A stretch of DNA of 64,000 nt from Candidatus Enterococcus moelleringii. Its GTDB lineage: Bacteria > Bacillota > Bacilli > Lactobacillales > Enterococcaceae. The position numbers and the translations under genes are program-made. The stretch lies in the NCBI RefSeq assembly GCF_017377575.1, contig NZ_JAFREM010000020.1:1-64000 (forward strand). The letters run 5' to 3'. Positions within the stretch are counted from its first letter, which is position 1. Every line of letters starts with the position of its first letter. The notes under the pieces are model-generated. The model saw nothing but the letters and a program-made list of their open reading frames with translations. It was not told the DNA's origin and did no database searches. Below are positions 17,454-26,067 of this stretch, piece after piece.

Positions 17454-18317
17454 ATGCAAACAATTAAACTAAACAACGGTGTCGAAGTTCCTATTTTAGG
17501 CTTTGGTACTTACCAAATTACTGATCCAGAGCAAGCCGAACAATCAGTTATTGAAGCAATTAAAGCTGGCTACCGTCACATTGATACTGCCCAATCATAT
17601 TTAAATGAAGAAGCGGTCGGCAAAGGAATCGCAAAAGGCCTAGCTGAAACTGGCGTTGCTCGTGAAGACTTGTTCGTTACCACAAAAGTTTGGGTAGAAA
17701 ACACTTCTTATGACAAAGCCAAAGATTCTGTTCAACGTTCATTGGATCGTTTAGGTTTAGACTATGTGGATTTGTTATTGTTGCACCAACCATATAACGA
17801 TGTTTATGGCGCATGGCGGGCAATGGAAGAATTACAAGAAGAAGGCAAAGTTCGCGCTATCGGAATTTCTAACTTTGCGGTAGATCGTGCAGTGGACTTG
17901 GCCGAGTTTAACAAGGTGACACCTCAAGTCAACCAAATCGAAATCAATCCTTTCCAACAACAAACAGCTAACATCGCTGCATTGAAAGAAGAAGGAATTG
18001 CCGTAGAAGCTTGGGCACCATTTGCGGAAGGTAAAAACGGCATTTTCCAAAATGAAGTCCTAACTGAAATTGGTAACAAATACGGCAAATCTGTCGCCCA
18101 AGTGATTGTACGCTGGTTAGTGGAACAAGACGTGATTGTTTTGACTAAATCTGTCAACCCAGACCGCATGGCTCAAAACATGGATGTCTTTGACTTCTCA
18201 TTAACTGACGAAGACAAAGAAAAAATCGCTACCTTGAATGTTGGTGAAAGCCAATTCTTCTCTCATGCTGATCCGCAAATGATCAAATGGATGGCTAGCC
18301 GTCACATGGGTGTTTAA
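17454..18317 (+). CDS. aldo/keto reductase (2,5-diketo-gluconate reductase type)
   Basis: A 287-aa NADPH-dependent oxidoreductase of the AKR5-like group. VPILGFGTYQI opens the barrel; the catalytic tetrad shows as D in GYRHIDTAQSY, Y in the same motif, K in TTKVWV and H in LLLLHQPY. It ends with the family's NPDRMAQNMDVFDF. It reduces aldehydes or ketones in the cytoplasm. GGAGG precedes the ATG. The MerR gene just upstream suggests induction by reactive carbonyls. Confidence 0.92.
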   Translation: MQTIKLNNGVEVPILGFGTYQITDPEQAEQSVIEAIKAGYRHIDTAQSYLNEEAVGKGIAKGLAETGVAREDLFVTTKVWVENTSYDKAKDSVQRSLDRLGLDYVDLLLLHQPYNDVYGAWRAMEELQEEGKVRAIGISNFAVDRAVDLAEFNKVTPQVNQIEINPFQQQTANIAALKEEGIAVEAWAPFAEGKNGIFQNEVLTEIGNKYGKSVAQVIVRWLVEQDVIVLTKSVNPDRMAQNMDVFDFSLTDEDKEKIATLNVGESQFFSHADPQMIKWMASRHMGV

Positions 18318-18330
18318 TCGGATGTTCTCT

Positions 18331-18362
18331 CTCCTCCAGGTGAAAACTTGGGGGAGTTTTTT
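18331..18362 (+). terminator. Rho-independent terminator
   Basis: CTCCTCCAGGT (18331-18341) pairs with ACTTGGGGGAG (18346-18356), then six T. It ends the merR-AKR transcript. Confidence 0.85.
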
Positions 18363-18410
18363 CGTTGCTTAGAGCTTTGGATATCTTTGACATATGAGAT
18401 TATCAAGCAA

Positions 18411-18510
18411 CAAAAAACCGGAAATCACCTTTATACTTTAAGGAAAATTCCGGTTCTTCAATCTATTTATTTGGCAGCAGGATAAACACGACAGCTGCAG
18501 CTAGTCTGTG
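18411..18510 (-). pseudogene. remnant of an MFS transporter 3' end plus terminator
   Basis: This stretch repeats, with changes, the end of the MFS gene and its terminator at 19252-19345: the CCGGAAATCACC hairpin, then TTCTTCAATCTATTTA, then coding DNA. On the minus strand it reads LAAAVVFILLPNK and stop, matching VVAVVFILPQQKSK of the MFS protein. Only the last dozen or so codons survive. It is probably left from a duplicated exporter gene that was later deleted. Confidence 0.6.
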
Positions 18511-18560
18511 TCTTAAATCCATTTACGACAATCACTTCAAGGATTCCTCAATAGAGTGGA

Positions 18561-18827
18561 TCAAGAAATAAACTTAGTATAAGCAAGCGCTATAAGTAGC
18601 AGAATAATTAATACTAACCAAATTACACTGCTTTTCTTTGTTTGCTTTGTTGGAACAAACAAATATAGAAGATAAATCGATATACCAAGGGGCACTAAAA
18701 CCTGAATGAATAAACTGATAATCATATTTTCTTCAAAAAAGTATCCATATCCTAAACGATAGATACCACTAGAAATCGCAACAAAGCAGAGTAAGTTATT
18801 ATAGCGCTTTGAATAATTATCCTTCAT
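18561..18827 (-). CDS. small hypothetical membrane protein
   Basis: About 88 aa with two or three membrane helices (ISLFIQVLVPLGISIYLLYLF and SVIWLVLIILLLIALAY). The ATG at 18827 has GGAAGGG 8-9 nt upstream; an in-frame GTG 9 nt earlier is less likely. No family recognised. It lies in a decayed stretch between the merR-AKR unit and the MFS gene and is AT-rich compared with its neighbours. Confidence 0.5.
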   Translation of the reverse strand: MKDNYSKRYNNLLCFVAISSGIYRLGYGYFFEENMIISLFIQVLVPLGISIYLLYLFVPTKQTKKSSVIWLVLIILLLIALAYTKFIS

Positions 18828-18849
18828 ACTTTTCACCCTTCCAATCGTT

Positions 18850-19240
18850 TTAGTAAGATTTGTTCAATTTGAAAGAAGTAAAATTAGCATCACTGCAGAA
18901 AGTGAAAGTTCCTCTGACTTTAGAAACTCCTACTAGGATTACCACAATTCCAAATACTTCCTTCAACTGTTCTTTACTACAAATTAACCTTATCACGTAA
19001 AAAAAACGAAAGCAATGCTTTTCGCGCAATAAATTGTTCTCATTACAAATAAATGGAACAAACAGCCTTCTCAGTAGTAAGAAACACTTAAGCCAATACA
19101 TTTTGCCTCTGATTACATCAGCTGTTATCTTAGAGCAGGTTTCTTTCCTAGATTTTTTGTACGTGCTAATTTCAATTTTTTAGATCGTTCAACTAGTGAA
19201 TGATAGAAGCTGATAAAAAGGTCAAAAGCGCTATAATTTC
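18850..19240. other. AT-rich stretch, no clear gene
   Basis: An open frame of 83 codons (19101-18850, minus strand; MYWLKCFLLLRRLFVP...) exists, but the composition is odd (many F, C, R) and only AGAGG close to the ATG supports it. It may be a decayed membrane protein gene. No hairpins or repeats were seen. Confidence 0.35.
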
Positions 19241-19251
19241 TTTAATGTCAA

Positions 19252-19292
19252 AAAAACCGGAAATCACCTTAACTCTTAGGCGATTCCCGGTT
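19252..19292 (-). terminator. Rho-independent terminator of the MFS gene
   Basis: ACCGGGAATCGCC (19291-19279) pairs with GGTGATTTCCGGT (19268-19256) on the minus strand, followed by a U run. Confidence 0.85.
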
Positions 19293-19299
19293 CTTCAAT

Positions 19300-20649
19300 C
19301 TATTTACTTTTTTGTTGCGGCAGGATAAACACAACGGCTACAACTAACGAAATAACAATCAGAACCGTAGCAATCATCATTTGTACATGAAAACCTTCAA
19401 CGGGATCAGCGATTGACGCCGATAAAGCAATTACAACAGACAAGCCAATCGAGCCGCCGATTTGGTGTACCATGTTAACCACGCCAGATGCAGCACCTGC
19501 TTCATTGGCGGTGGTGTTGGCGATTCCTGAAGCGGTCAATGGACTTAGTGAGAAGCCTTGGCCTACTCCAGCGATTGCCATAGGAAGTGCGATACCCAGC
19601 CAATAATTACTATTTTCGTTAAATAAGCTTAAGCCGATAAAGCCAATCGTTACAATGACCAATCCAATTACCATCAGCTTGGCGTTGCCTAAGCGTTTGG
19701 TTAAACGAGAAACCAATAATGACGATAAGAAAATTGTAATGCTTAATGGGAAGAAGGCTAAACCAGACGTCAACGGTGAGTAGCCTAAATAATTTTGCAT
19801 CATTTGCGGGGTCAAAAACCACAGACTCAGCATGGCTCCCAAGAAAGTAAAACGGGCAATATACGCGCCCAGCCGTTCCTTATTCTTAAACAGACTTAAC
19901 GGCATAATTGGCGAAGCAGTTTTCGCTTCTTGGCGAATGAACAGGCCAATGAATACGACTGCAATGACTAGTGCCAACAGATTATTGCTTTCCCCTACGA
20001 TACTGTAGACCAGTGCCAGCATTCCAATCACCGAAGTTACTGAACCAACGATGTCGATTTTTCCTTCAATCGTTTCCCGTTCTTGAATGAAGATCGTGGA
20101 TAGAACAATCATCACTAGACTGATGGGCACATTGATGAAGAAGCCGTCCCGCCATGAAAACTGACTGGCTAAGACGCCGCCAATGATCAAGCCCACCGAA
20201 GAGCCAATACCAGCAGTGGCACCATAGGCAGCAACTGCTTTAGTCCGTTGCTCCCCTTCGAAATTATCCATTAAAATGGCTAAAGTGGTGGGGGCTAGAA
20301 TAGCTGAGCCAATTCCTTGGAAGGCCCGGGCTAAGATAATCGAAGTGGAACCGCCAGCCAAGCCGACCAACAGCGAACCGATTGCGAAAATAATCAAGCC
20401 GATGTTGTACATTTTCTTGCGTCCAAAGATATCGCCAGATCGACCTCCTAATAGCAGCAGCCCGCCAAAGGTTAGCGAGTAGGCATTGCTTACCCAAGAT
20501 AGCTGGGCTTGATTCAATCCTAAGTCCTGCGCAATTTTTACGGTACCGGTAAAAATAATCGAGTTATCTAGTAAAATCATAAAATAGCTTAATAAGATAA
20601 TGGGGAGTACCATCCCATTTTTCTTTAGGCTTGTGTGGGTATTTTCCAT
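19300..20649 (-). CDS. MFS drug exporter (DHA2-like)
   Basis: A 449-aa exporter with about 12-14 membrane helices. Motif A reads GGRSGDIFGRKKMY after helix 2, and motif C-like GIGSSVGLIIGG lies in helix 5, as in drug/H+ antiporters. The ATG at 20649 has AGGAGG upstream and lies downstream of the promoter at 20681. Upstream in-frame ATGs run through that promoter and are rejected. The MerR-type promoter links it to the oxidoreductase regulon, so it may export an electrophile or a drug. Confidence 0.9.
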   Translation of the reverse strand: MENTHTSLKKNGMVLPIILLSYFMILLDNSIIFTGTVKIAQDLGLNQAQLSWVSNAYSLTFGGLLLLGGRSGDIFGRKKMYNIGLIIFAIGSLLVGLAGGSTSIILARAFQGIGSAILAPTTLAILMDNFEGEQRTKAVAAYGATAGIGSSVGLIIGGVLASQFSWRDGFFINVPISLVMIVLSTIFIQERETIEGKIDIVGSVTSVIGMLALVYSIVGESNNLLALVIAVVFIGLFIRQEAKTASPIMPLSLFKNKERLGAYIARFTFLGAMLSLWFLTPQMMQNYLGYSPLTSGLAFFPLSITIFLSSLLVSRLTKRLGNAKLMVIGLVIVTIGFIGLSLFNENSNYWLGIALPMAIAGVGQGFSLSPLTASGIANTTANEAGAASGVVNMVHQIGGSIGLSVVIALSASIADPVEGFHVQMMIATVLIVISLVVAVVFILPQQKSK

Positions 20650-20680
20650 TTGTATTGCCTCCTTATTGATTACAAAAGCA

Positions 20681-20711
20681 AGCATACAGCATGGAGTCCA
20701 CTCTAAGGCAA
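20681..20711 (-). promoter_or_regulatory. MerR-type promoter of the MFS exporter
   Basis: Minus strand: -35 TTGCCT (20711-20706), 19-nt spacer with the dyad GAGTGGACTC, -10 TATGCT (20686-20681). Nearly the same architecture as the promoters at 16681 and 16876. Confidence 0.75.
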
Positions 20712-20744
20712 GGGATAAATCAGAAATTTTCATGAAAGTAAAAA

Positions 20745-21461
20745 TTATTTCGCATTGTTCACCTGATATGTCAGCCAAAAGCCATTCTCTTCAATGATTT
20801 GGTGATTTTTCAGGGTAAATCCCACCATGTCTTCGGAAGGCCAATGGGGTGACTGCTCAAAAATCGTTACGGATTCAGTGCTGCCGTCGGTGATGGGAAC
20901 GACTACCAAGCTTAGTTCATCAATACAGCCTTGTTGTAGGAAGGTCCAGTTGATCCTTCCCCCACCGCAAACAAGAAGTTTTTCAATTCCGAATAATTGA
21001 TCGAGCTTCTCCATCGCCAGCTGGCAATCTAGACATTCTTGACCGGCAATTACATAAGAAACGCCAATTGCTCGTAAGTGAGACAAATATTCCTTCGGGG
21101 TTCCCTCAGTAACGATTTCAATCACATGGGCATTCGGACGGCCGGCCTTTTTATAGGTACCCTCAGTCCAAGGGATTTCTCCTTCCGTATCGATGGCGAC
21201 AAAGTATTGTTGGGCATTGGTTTTGGCCACAAAATCCCCGGCTGGCACCACCGACATCGGTTGGCTTAGCTTTAACTTGCGATTATTTAAAAATTCTTTG
21301 ACGGTGCGGCTGCCGTACGCCCAAGCATCGGCTTGAAAATCAGTCCGAATTGCGGCGTATTGTTTGAGATATTTTTCAGTTAGCGGGGCTTTCATAAAAT
21401 TCCCGTTGATTTTTCCGTCGAGACTGCTCAAAATGTGGCAAATGATATATGGTCGTTTCAT
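20745..21461 (-). CDS. RibD C-terminal / dihydrofolate reductase family protein
   Basis: A 238-aa protein with the RibD/DHFR-like reductase fold: start RPYIICHILSSLDGKI, AWAYGSRTVKEF, LLVCGGGRINWTFLQQGCIDEL and a final strand GFWLTYQV. It should use NADPH to reduce a carbonyl or pterin-like compound. It is not riboflavin RibD (no deaminase domain) and not FolA. GGAAA precedes the ATG. It has its own MerR-type promoter at 21492, placing it in the same regulon as the adjoining MFS exporter. Confidence 0.85.
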   Translation of the reverse strand: MKRPYIICHILSSLDGKINGNFMKAPLTEKYLKQYAAIRTDFQADAWAYGSRTVKEFLNNRKLKLSQPMSVVPAGDFVAKTNAQQYFVAIDTEGEIPWTEGTYKKAGRPNAHVIEIVTEGTPKEYLSHLRAIGVSYVIAGQECLDCQLAMEKLDQLFGIEKLLVCGGGRINWTFLQQGCIDELSLVVVPITDGSTESVTIFEQSPHWPSEDMVGFTLKNHQIIEENGFWLTYQVNNAK

Positions 21462-21491
21462 AGATTTTCCTTTCTGAAGAGCTTTTCTATT

Positions 21492-21522
21492 ATTCTACTC
21501 CTTGGAGTGAACTTCAGGTCAA
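21492..21522 (-). promoter_or_regulatory. MerR-type promoter of the RibD-like gene
   Basis: Minus strand: -35 TTGACC (21522-21517), 19-nt spacer beginning TGAAGTTCACTCCA, -10 TAGAAT (21497-21492). Confidence 0.7.
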
Positions 21523-21540
21523 TGAGATTTTGGTAGAATT

Positions 21541-21590
21541 TGAAAAAACACGCAACAGCCTCAAATTTCCGAGGCTTACTACGTGTTTCT
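21541..21590 (-). terminator. terminator of the flavodoxin lipoprotein gene
   Basis: On the minus strand AAACACG...GCCTC pairs with GAGGC...CGTGTTT across a short loop, followed by a U run. It lies just downstream of the flavodoxin stop at 21600. Confidence 0.75.
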
Positions 21591-21599
21591 TCTATTATA

Positions 21600-22295
21600 T
21601 TATAGTTCTAACGATGCAACCCATTCTTGAATGGCTTCTTCTGACTCAGGGATTTCTTCGGCTTCCAGGTCTAAGCCACTCAGATTTGACTGACCCACGG
21701 CTTCGCCGATTTCAGAATAGCTGCTGCCGCTGCCGTAACCGGCATGGGTGCAGAAGGGAATTACTCGTTTGTCGCTTAGGTCGTTTTCCTCAATAAAGGA
21801 GAAAATGGCCTGTGGGGTACCCGTTGCCCAAACCGGATAACCGATAAATACGGTATCGTAGGATGAAACATCCAGATCACTGGCTTGAAGCGGCGGTAAG
21901 AAACCGTCAGCCTGCTCTTCGCGATTTTGATCGGTGGTGGCATCGTAATCGTCAGGATAAGGCTCCTCCACTAAGATTGAATGGATATCCGCATTCGCAG
22001 CAGTTTGAATCGTGCTGGCTACATAAGCCGTGGCACCGTAGACTTCACCGTCGGAAATTAAGGTGCTGGCCGAAGTATCGGCATCAGTCACCGGCGTCGG
22101 CACGTTTTCGGCCATAGAGAAATAGGCGACTAAGACGTTGCTATCGGTTTGAGTAGTCGTGTTTGCTGCATTCCCACCGGTTGCTTCCGTACCGCTTCCG
22201 TCAGAATTGGTACTGGCTCCGTCATCGTTGCCAGTACAGGCAGTTAGTGTGACTAAAGCGACGGCACTGAAAAGTGCTAATAAGCATTTTTTCAT
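21600..22295 (-). CDS. flavodoxin-like lipoprotein 1
   Basis: 231 aa. A lipoprotein signal peptide with lipobox LTAC (Cys at 20) and a linker rich in G, T, N, D and S precede a flavodoxin fold (flavodoxin_4 type): VLVAYFSMAEN at the first strand, IGYPVWATGTPQAIFSFIEE and FCTHAGYGSG. It should be anchored outside the membrane and bind FMN. Such exported flavodoxins are presumed to shuttle electrons at the cell surface; the partner is unknown. It lies 58 nt downstream of the PBP gene. Two related lipoproteins are at 28377 and 59181. Confidence 0.85.
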   Translation of the reverse strand: MKKCLLALFSAVALVTLTACTGNDDGASTNSDGSGTEATGGNAANTTTQTDSNVLVAYFSMAENVPTPVTDADTSASTLISDGEVYGATAYVASTIQTAANADIHSILVEEPYPDDYDATTDQNREEQADGFLPPLQASDLDVSSYDTVFIGYPVWATGTPQAIFSFIEENDLSDKRVIPFCTHAGYGSGSSYSEIGEAVGQSNLSGLDLEAEEIPESEEAIQEWVASLEL

Positions 22296-22352
22296 AAGCT
22301 TCTCCTTTATGTTTTGATTTTATCTATATCAAAATCCTCAGTGAACAGGTTC

Positions 22353-24137
22353 TTATTCACTGCGCTGAACAGAACTGGCCATTAGCGGATTGGCAATGGT
22401 AGGGAGAATATTCTGGGAATAATTTTGCGGCCGCTTCATGGTTAGATACAAAATGTACTGCGGTTCATCGGAAGGGTAAATCAAAGCCACCGAATAAATG
22501 TAATCGTTGGCGCCTCTTAAATAGCCGCTGCCATCTTCGGCCGCAATTTGTGCGGTACCAGTTTTAGCCGATACATTCTCATCATCTAAATGATACAGAT
22601 CATAGGCGGTGCCATATTCTTCGTCCTCCACTACATCCCGCATGTAATCCAACACCTGACGACTAGCCCTGGCGGAAAACATTCGTTCATTTTCCAGCGT
22701 GTTCTCTTCGTTAACCACTATTTTCGGCTGAACGGGAATCCCTTCGTTGGCAATAGCACTGAACATCCGCAGCATTTGCAGCTGATTTACGCTGACTGCC
22801 TGACCGTAAGTGCTCATGGCTAGATCCACTAGATTATCATCCGGCAGCGAGCCGACTACTTCCCCCGGCAAGCCGGCATTAATGGGCTTATCAAATCCCA
22901 AACGTCCAATGGATTCCCGCCAACGATCGTCCCCCATTTTATTGAAAAGCTCCACCATCCCGACATTACTGGACCAGGAGAAGGCTTGACGCATAGTCAA
23001 AGGTCCTTTTCGTCCCCGATCATGGTCATTAATCTCGATGCCGTTGACCTCGATTCGGCCAGCCGGTATGACTTCTGCGGCATCGAAGGACCCATTATCA
23101 ATGGCGGTGGCTACCGTTCCGATTTTCATGGTGGAACCAGGTTCGTATTGCTCTTCGACGAATAAATTGCGCCAGACAAAATTGTCGGCTTCGGTGCCTT
23201 CCATCGTTTCTGGATTAAAAGTAGGCCGCTGGGCCATCGCCAAAATTTCTCCGGTATCAGCCTTCATCACCACACCGGTCATATTTTCCGCTTGAGCCGT
23301 TTCGTTGGCGCGGCTTAACAGCGTCTCCAGCTGCATTTGCAAGGGTTCAGACAGGGTCGTAGTCAGATTTTCCCCATGAATCATTGGTCTCGTAGTCTCG
23401 ATCGTACCCGGCACCGGCGTTCCTTGGGCGTTGCGTTCGTATACGATTTGACCATCGGTTCCTTGGAGTAAGTCATTATATGCTTTTTCCAGACCACCTC
23501 CTCCGACAACTTTCCCATCCTGGTTAGTGGTATAGCCCAACGAGTGAGCAGCCATACTGCCATTGACATAGGTTCGATTATTGGTAGGGTTAAACAAAAT
23601 ACCATGAATGTTTTCTGCTTCTAATTCTGTTTCAATTGCGTTGCGTTGTTCCTGGCTGAGAGCTTTAGCCGCGCTGCCCAGCTCGACTTGAAAAAGCGTC
23701 TCCCCTTCTTCAGTAATCCCCGTTTCCAGCATTGCTTGAATTTCTTCCGAGGTGCTGTCAATATGCTGGCTGATGATCGCTGCCGCCCGTGGGAAATCCT
23801 CCTGCGGAAGATATAACGGTTCACCGCCATCTGTGTAGTCAGGAGAAAGCACCGCAATCATATCAAATTGCTGCCCGTTGATTACCAGCGGTCGTCCTGA
23901 ACGGTCAAAAATTTCACCCCGATTGGCGTAAAGAATTTGTGACCCGTTGTAAAGGGCCTCGGTCCGCTCCGCCAAAGAAACCCCCGCCACTCGACCGGCA
24001 AGAATGACATAAGAAATTCGAATGGCACAGGCGAAAAAGACGACTAACGAACAAGCAATCATAAAGAAGCCTACCCGCCGGCGATTCTCATTAGCACTTT
24101 CATTCTTCTGGCACAGAAATTGTTTGATTTTTTCCAT
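22353..24137 (-). CDS. class B penicillin-binding protein (transpeptidase)
   Basis: About 594 aa. One N-terminal membrane helix (about 28-50), a dimerisation domain (NRGEIFDRSGRPL) and a transpeptidase domain with the three active-site motifs: STMK (around 335-338), SSN in FSWSSNVG and KTGTAQ. There are no PASTA domains. It should cross-link peptidoglycan during division or growth, like FtsI/PBP2B/PBP2x proteins. It is away from the usual division cluster, so it may be an accessory copy. The start is uncertain: an in-frame GTG lies 12 nt upstream. Confidence 0.88.
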   Translation of the reverse strand: MEKIKQFLCQKNESANENRRRVGFFMIACSLVVFFACAIRISYVILAGRVAGVSLAERTEALYNGSQILYANRGEIFDRSGRPLVINGQQFDMIAVLSPDYTDGGEPLYLPQEDFPRAAAIISQHIDSTSEEIQAMLETGITEEGETLFQVELGSAAKALSQEQRNAIETELEAENIHGILFNPTNNRTYVNGSMAAHSLGYTTNQDGKVVGGGGLEKAYNDLLQGTDGQIVYERNAQGTPVPGTIETTRPMIHGENLTTTLSEPLQMQLETLLSRANETAQAENMTGVVMKADTGEILAMAQRPTFNPETMEGTEADNFVWRNLFVEEQYEPGSTMKIGTVATAIDNGSFDAAEVIPAGRIEVNGIEINDHDRGRKGPLTMRQAFSWSSNVGMVELFNKMGDDRWRESIGRLGFDKPINAGLPGEVVGSLPDDNLVDLAMSTYGQAVSVNQLQMLRMFSAIANEGIPVQPKIVVNEENTLENERMFSARASRQVLDYMRDVVEDEEYGTAYDLYHLDDENVSAKTGTAQIAAEDGSGYLRGANDYIYSVALIYPSDEPQYILYLTMKRPQNYSQNILPTIANPLMASSVQRSE

Positions 24138-24298
24138 GAAATTCACCACTTACTTTGTGAAAGATTTATTAATTCAAGTATAGCGGCTTCGTGTGTTGAT
24201 TTTGTGAGAGGTTTGCGAGAATGAAGAAAGGCTTACGGGATAGTTTTTAGATTTCTTTGATTAGCCAGAGTTCGTTTTTACTGATTGATTTTCAATAA

Positions 24299-24348
24299 AA
24301 AATCCCTCTACAGACAATGGTTAATTACCACCACTACCTGTTGAGGGA
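24299..24348 (-). terminator. Rho-independent terminator
   Basis: TCCCTCAACAG pairs with CTGTAGAGGGA over a loop of about 20 nt on the minus strand, then a U run. It ends the Bcr-type operon. Confidence 0.7.
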
Positions 24349-24354
24349 AAATTA

Positions 24355-25080
24355 CTATAAATTCTGCCTGCTAAAACAATAGGAGCTTCCAAGCAATCCT
24401 ACAACATAACAAACAAAAATCGTAATATACGGCAGCAAGCCATGTGCATCTAATAGCGTGACAGAAGTGACCGCGGACCAAGGAATCAAATTGCGAATAT
24501 TTTCGGACCAGTATAGTCCAATAAAGCCGACTCCTGATACCCCGCAGCTAAATAGTAAGCTGGGATAAAAGGTGCTTCGCTGCAAAACACAGACAATCAG
24601 CATGGGACTCATGGACAATAAACTAAGCAGTCCGGTTTTGAGGCACAGCTCAATAATTTCACCTAGCGAGGAGTTCAGTTCACTAGTGCCGAATAATATA
24701 GCGTAGCCTCCGCAGGCAACTATTGTGAATCCTATGCTAATCAGCAGGAACCACATCGTCCATACTAAATATTTTCCCAGCAAAAATTTCACCCGATTGA
24801 TTGGTGCGGTTAAGGTATTGATCATGGTGTGTTCGACATATTCTTTTTGCACGAGAAAAGTCAGCACAAATCCGCTTAAAACCGGATAAACAATGATTTG
24901 TATCGGAATAATTAATCGCCGCAGCCACTCGATACCACTCATCATTTCAGTGATCGATTCTTGCTCTCGCAAGTCGGCTAGGACCATCAAAACCGGAATA
25001 AGCAAAGCAATCAGGCTGCAGGCTGGCAGTAATTTGTTTCGTTTCAGCTTCATTCGTTCGTTTGCCAAAATATTAAGCAA
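24355..25080 (-). CDS. ABC-2 permease (bacitracin/lantibiotic exporter type)
   Basis: A 241-aa permease with six membrane helices. The N-terminus NILANERMKLKRNK is typical of the BcrB/lantibiotic-immunity (LanE/G-like) permeases. The start is TTG at 25080, with GGGGGTG upstream inside the ATPase gene, which it overlaps by 8 nt. It is last in the operon RR-HK-ATPase-permease. The likely job is removal of a cell-wall-active peptide from the membrane; the substrate is not determined. Confidence 0.82.
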   Translation of the reverse strand: MLNILANERMKLKRNKLLPACSLIALLIPVLMVLADLREQESITEMMSGIEWLRRLIIPIQIIVYPVLSGFVLTFLVQKEYVEHTMINTLTAPINRVKFLLGKYLVWTMWFLLISIGFTIVACGGYAILFGTSELNSSLGEIIELCLKTGLLSLLSMSPMLIVCVLQRSTFYPSLLFSCGVSGVGFIGLYWSENIRNLIPWSAVTSVTLLDAHGLLPYITIFVCYVVGLLGSSYCFSRQNL

Positions 25081-25999
25081 TGCCTACACCCCCGGTAATT
25101 TTTTTGAAGTAATCTTCCAGGTTGTCAATGCATAGTTCAAGATGGGTAAGATGGATGCCAGCATGGAAAAACGATTGCCCAATCGCCGAAACCTCTTTCT
25201 GCAAATCATAAATCCGAATGAACTGATCGTCCTCCACTGAGTAATTGGTAATACCTAATTCATTTTCTAAATGATAACTCGCTTTCGCTGTATCGGGAGC
25301 TTGAATTAGAATATATTGCTCCGATTTCTTTTTCAATTGATCCAGAGTACTTTCTTCCAGTAATAAACCTTCGTGAATAATTCCGATGTCATCAGCCAAC
25401 AGAGCAATTTCAGAAAGAATATGACTGGAAATAAGGATGGTCTTTCCTTGTTCGTGGCACAGTTTCTTCAAAAAAATTCTGATTTCAGCAATACCGATGG
25501 GATCGAGTCCGTTTGTGGGCTCATCTAGGATTAGCATTTCCGGATCATTTAGAATGGCATTAGCAATCCCCAACCGCTGCTTCATTCCCAGTGAGTAAGA
25601 AGAAAAAGTCTTGTGATCCTTGTAAGGCAGGCCAACCACCGATAAGGCATTTTGGATCGCTGTTTTATTGATGGTGCCTCGAAGTCTGGCAAATACTTGC
25701 AGGTTCTCGGTCCCTGTCAGATTAGAGTAAAAGCCAGGAGTTTCAATAATCGAACCAATTCGGGGGTAAATTTTGCGGGCATTCCCTTTTAAGGGTTGGC
25801 TAAAAACACTTATTCTTCCTTCAGAAACCGAAGTCAGTCCCAAAATCATTTTCATGATAGTGGTTTTTCCAGCACCATTTCTTCCCAGCAGGCCATAGAT
25901 ACGACCCTTTCTTACATTCAAACTCACTTGATTTACAGAGGTTTGATTGCCGTATTTTTTCGTCAGCTCTTCGGTGCTTAAAATAATCTCGTTTTGCAT
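25073..25999 (-). CDS. ABC ATP-binding protein (BcrA-like)
   Basis: A 308-aa ATPase: Walker A GRNGAGKT, signature YSLGMKQR, Walker B MLILDEPTNGLDP and ISSHILSEIA. The YSLGMKQRLG signature and the roughly 90-residue C-terminal part are typical of BcrA and lantibiotic-immunity LanF proteins. It overlaps the permease start and lies 68 nt downstream of the histidine kinase gene, so the four genes form one unit. Confidence 0.88.
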   Translation of the reverse strand: MQNEIILSTEELTKKYGNQTSVNQVSLNVRKGRIYGLLGRNGAGKTTIMKMILGLTSVSEGRISVFSQPLKGNARKIYPRIGSIIETPGFYSNLTGTENLQVFARLRGTINKTAIQNALSVVGLPYKDHKTFSSYSLGMKQRLGIANAILNDPEMLILDEPTNGLDPIGIAEIRIFLKKLCHEQGKTILISSHILSEIALLADDIGIIHEGLLLEESTLDQLKKKSEQYILIQAPDTAKASYHLENELGITNYSVEDDQFIRIYDLQKEVSAIGQSFFHAGIHLTHLELCIDNLEDYFKKITGGVGIA

Positions 26000-26067
26000 A
26001 GGTCTCTCCTTTCGCTTTATTACAAATTACCAGATAAACCTTGCCGAAACCTTGCCGTCAGTATTCT

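Noticed and set aside
20650-20778. Longer N-terminus of the MFS exporter
   Set aside because: It would translate through the promoter at 20681-20711, and the ATG at 20649 has AGGAGG.
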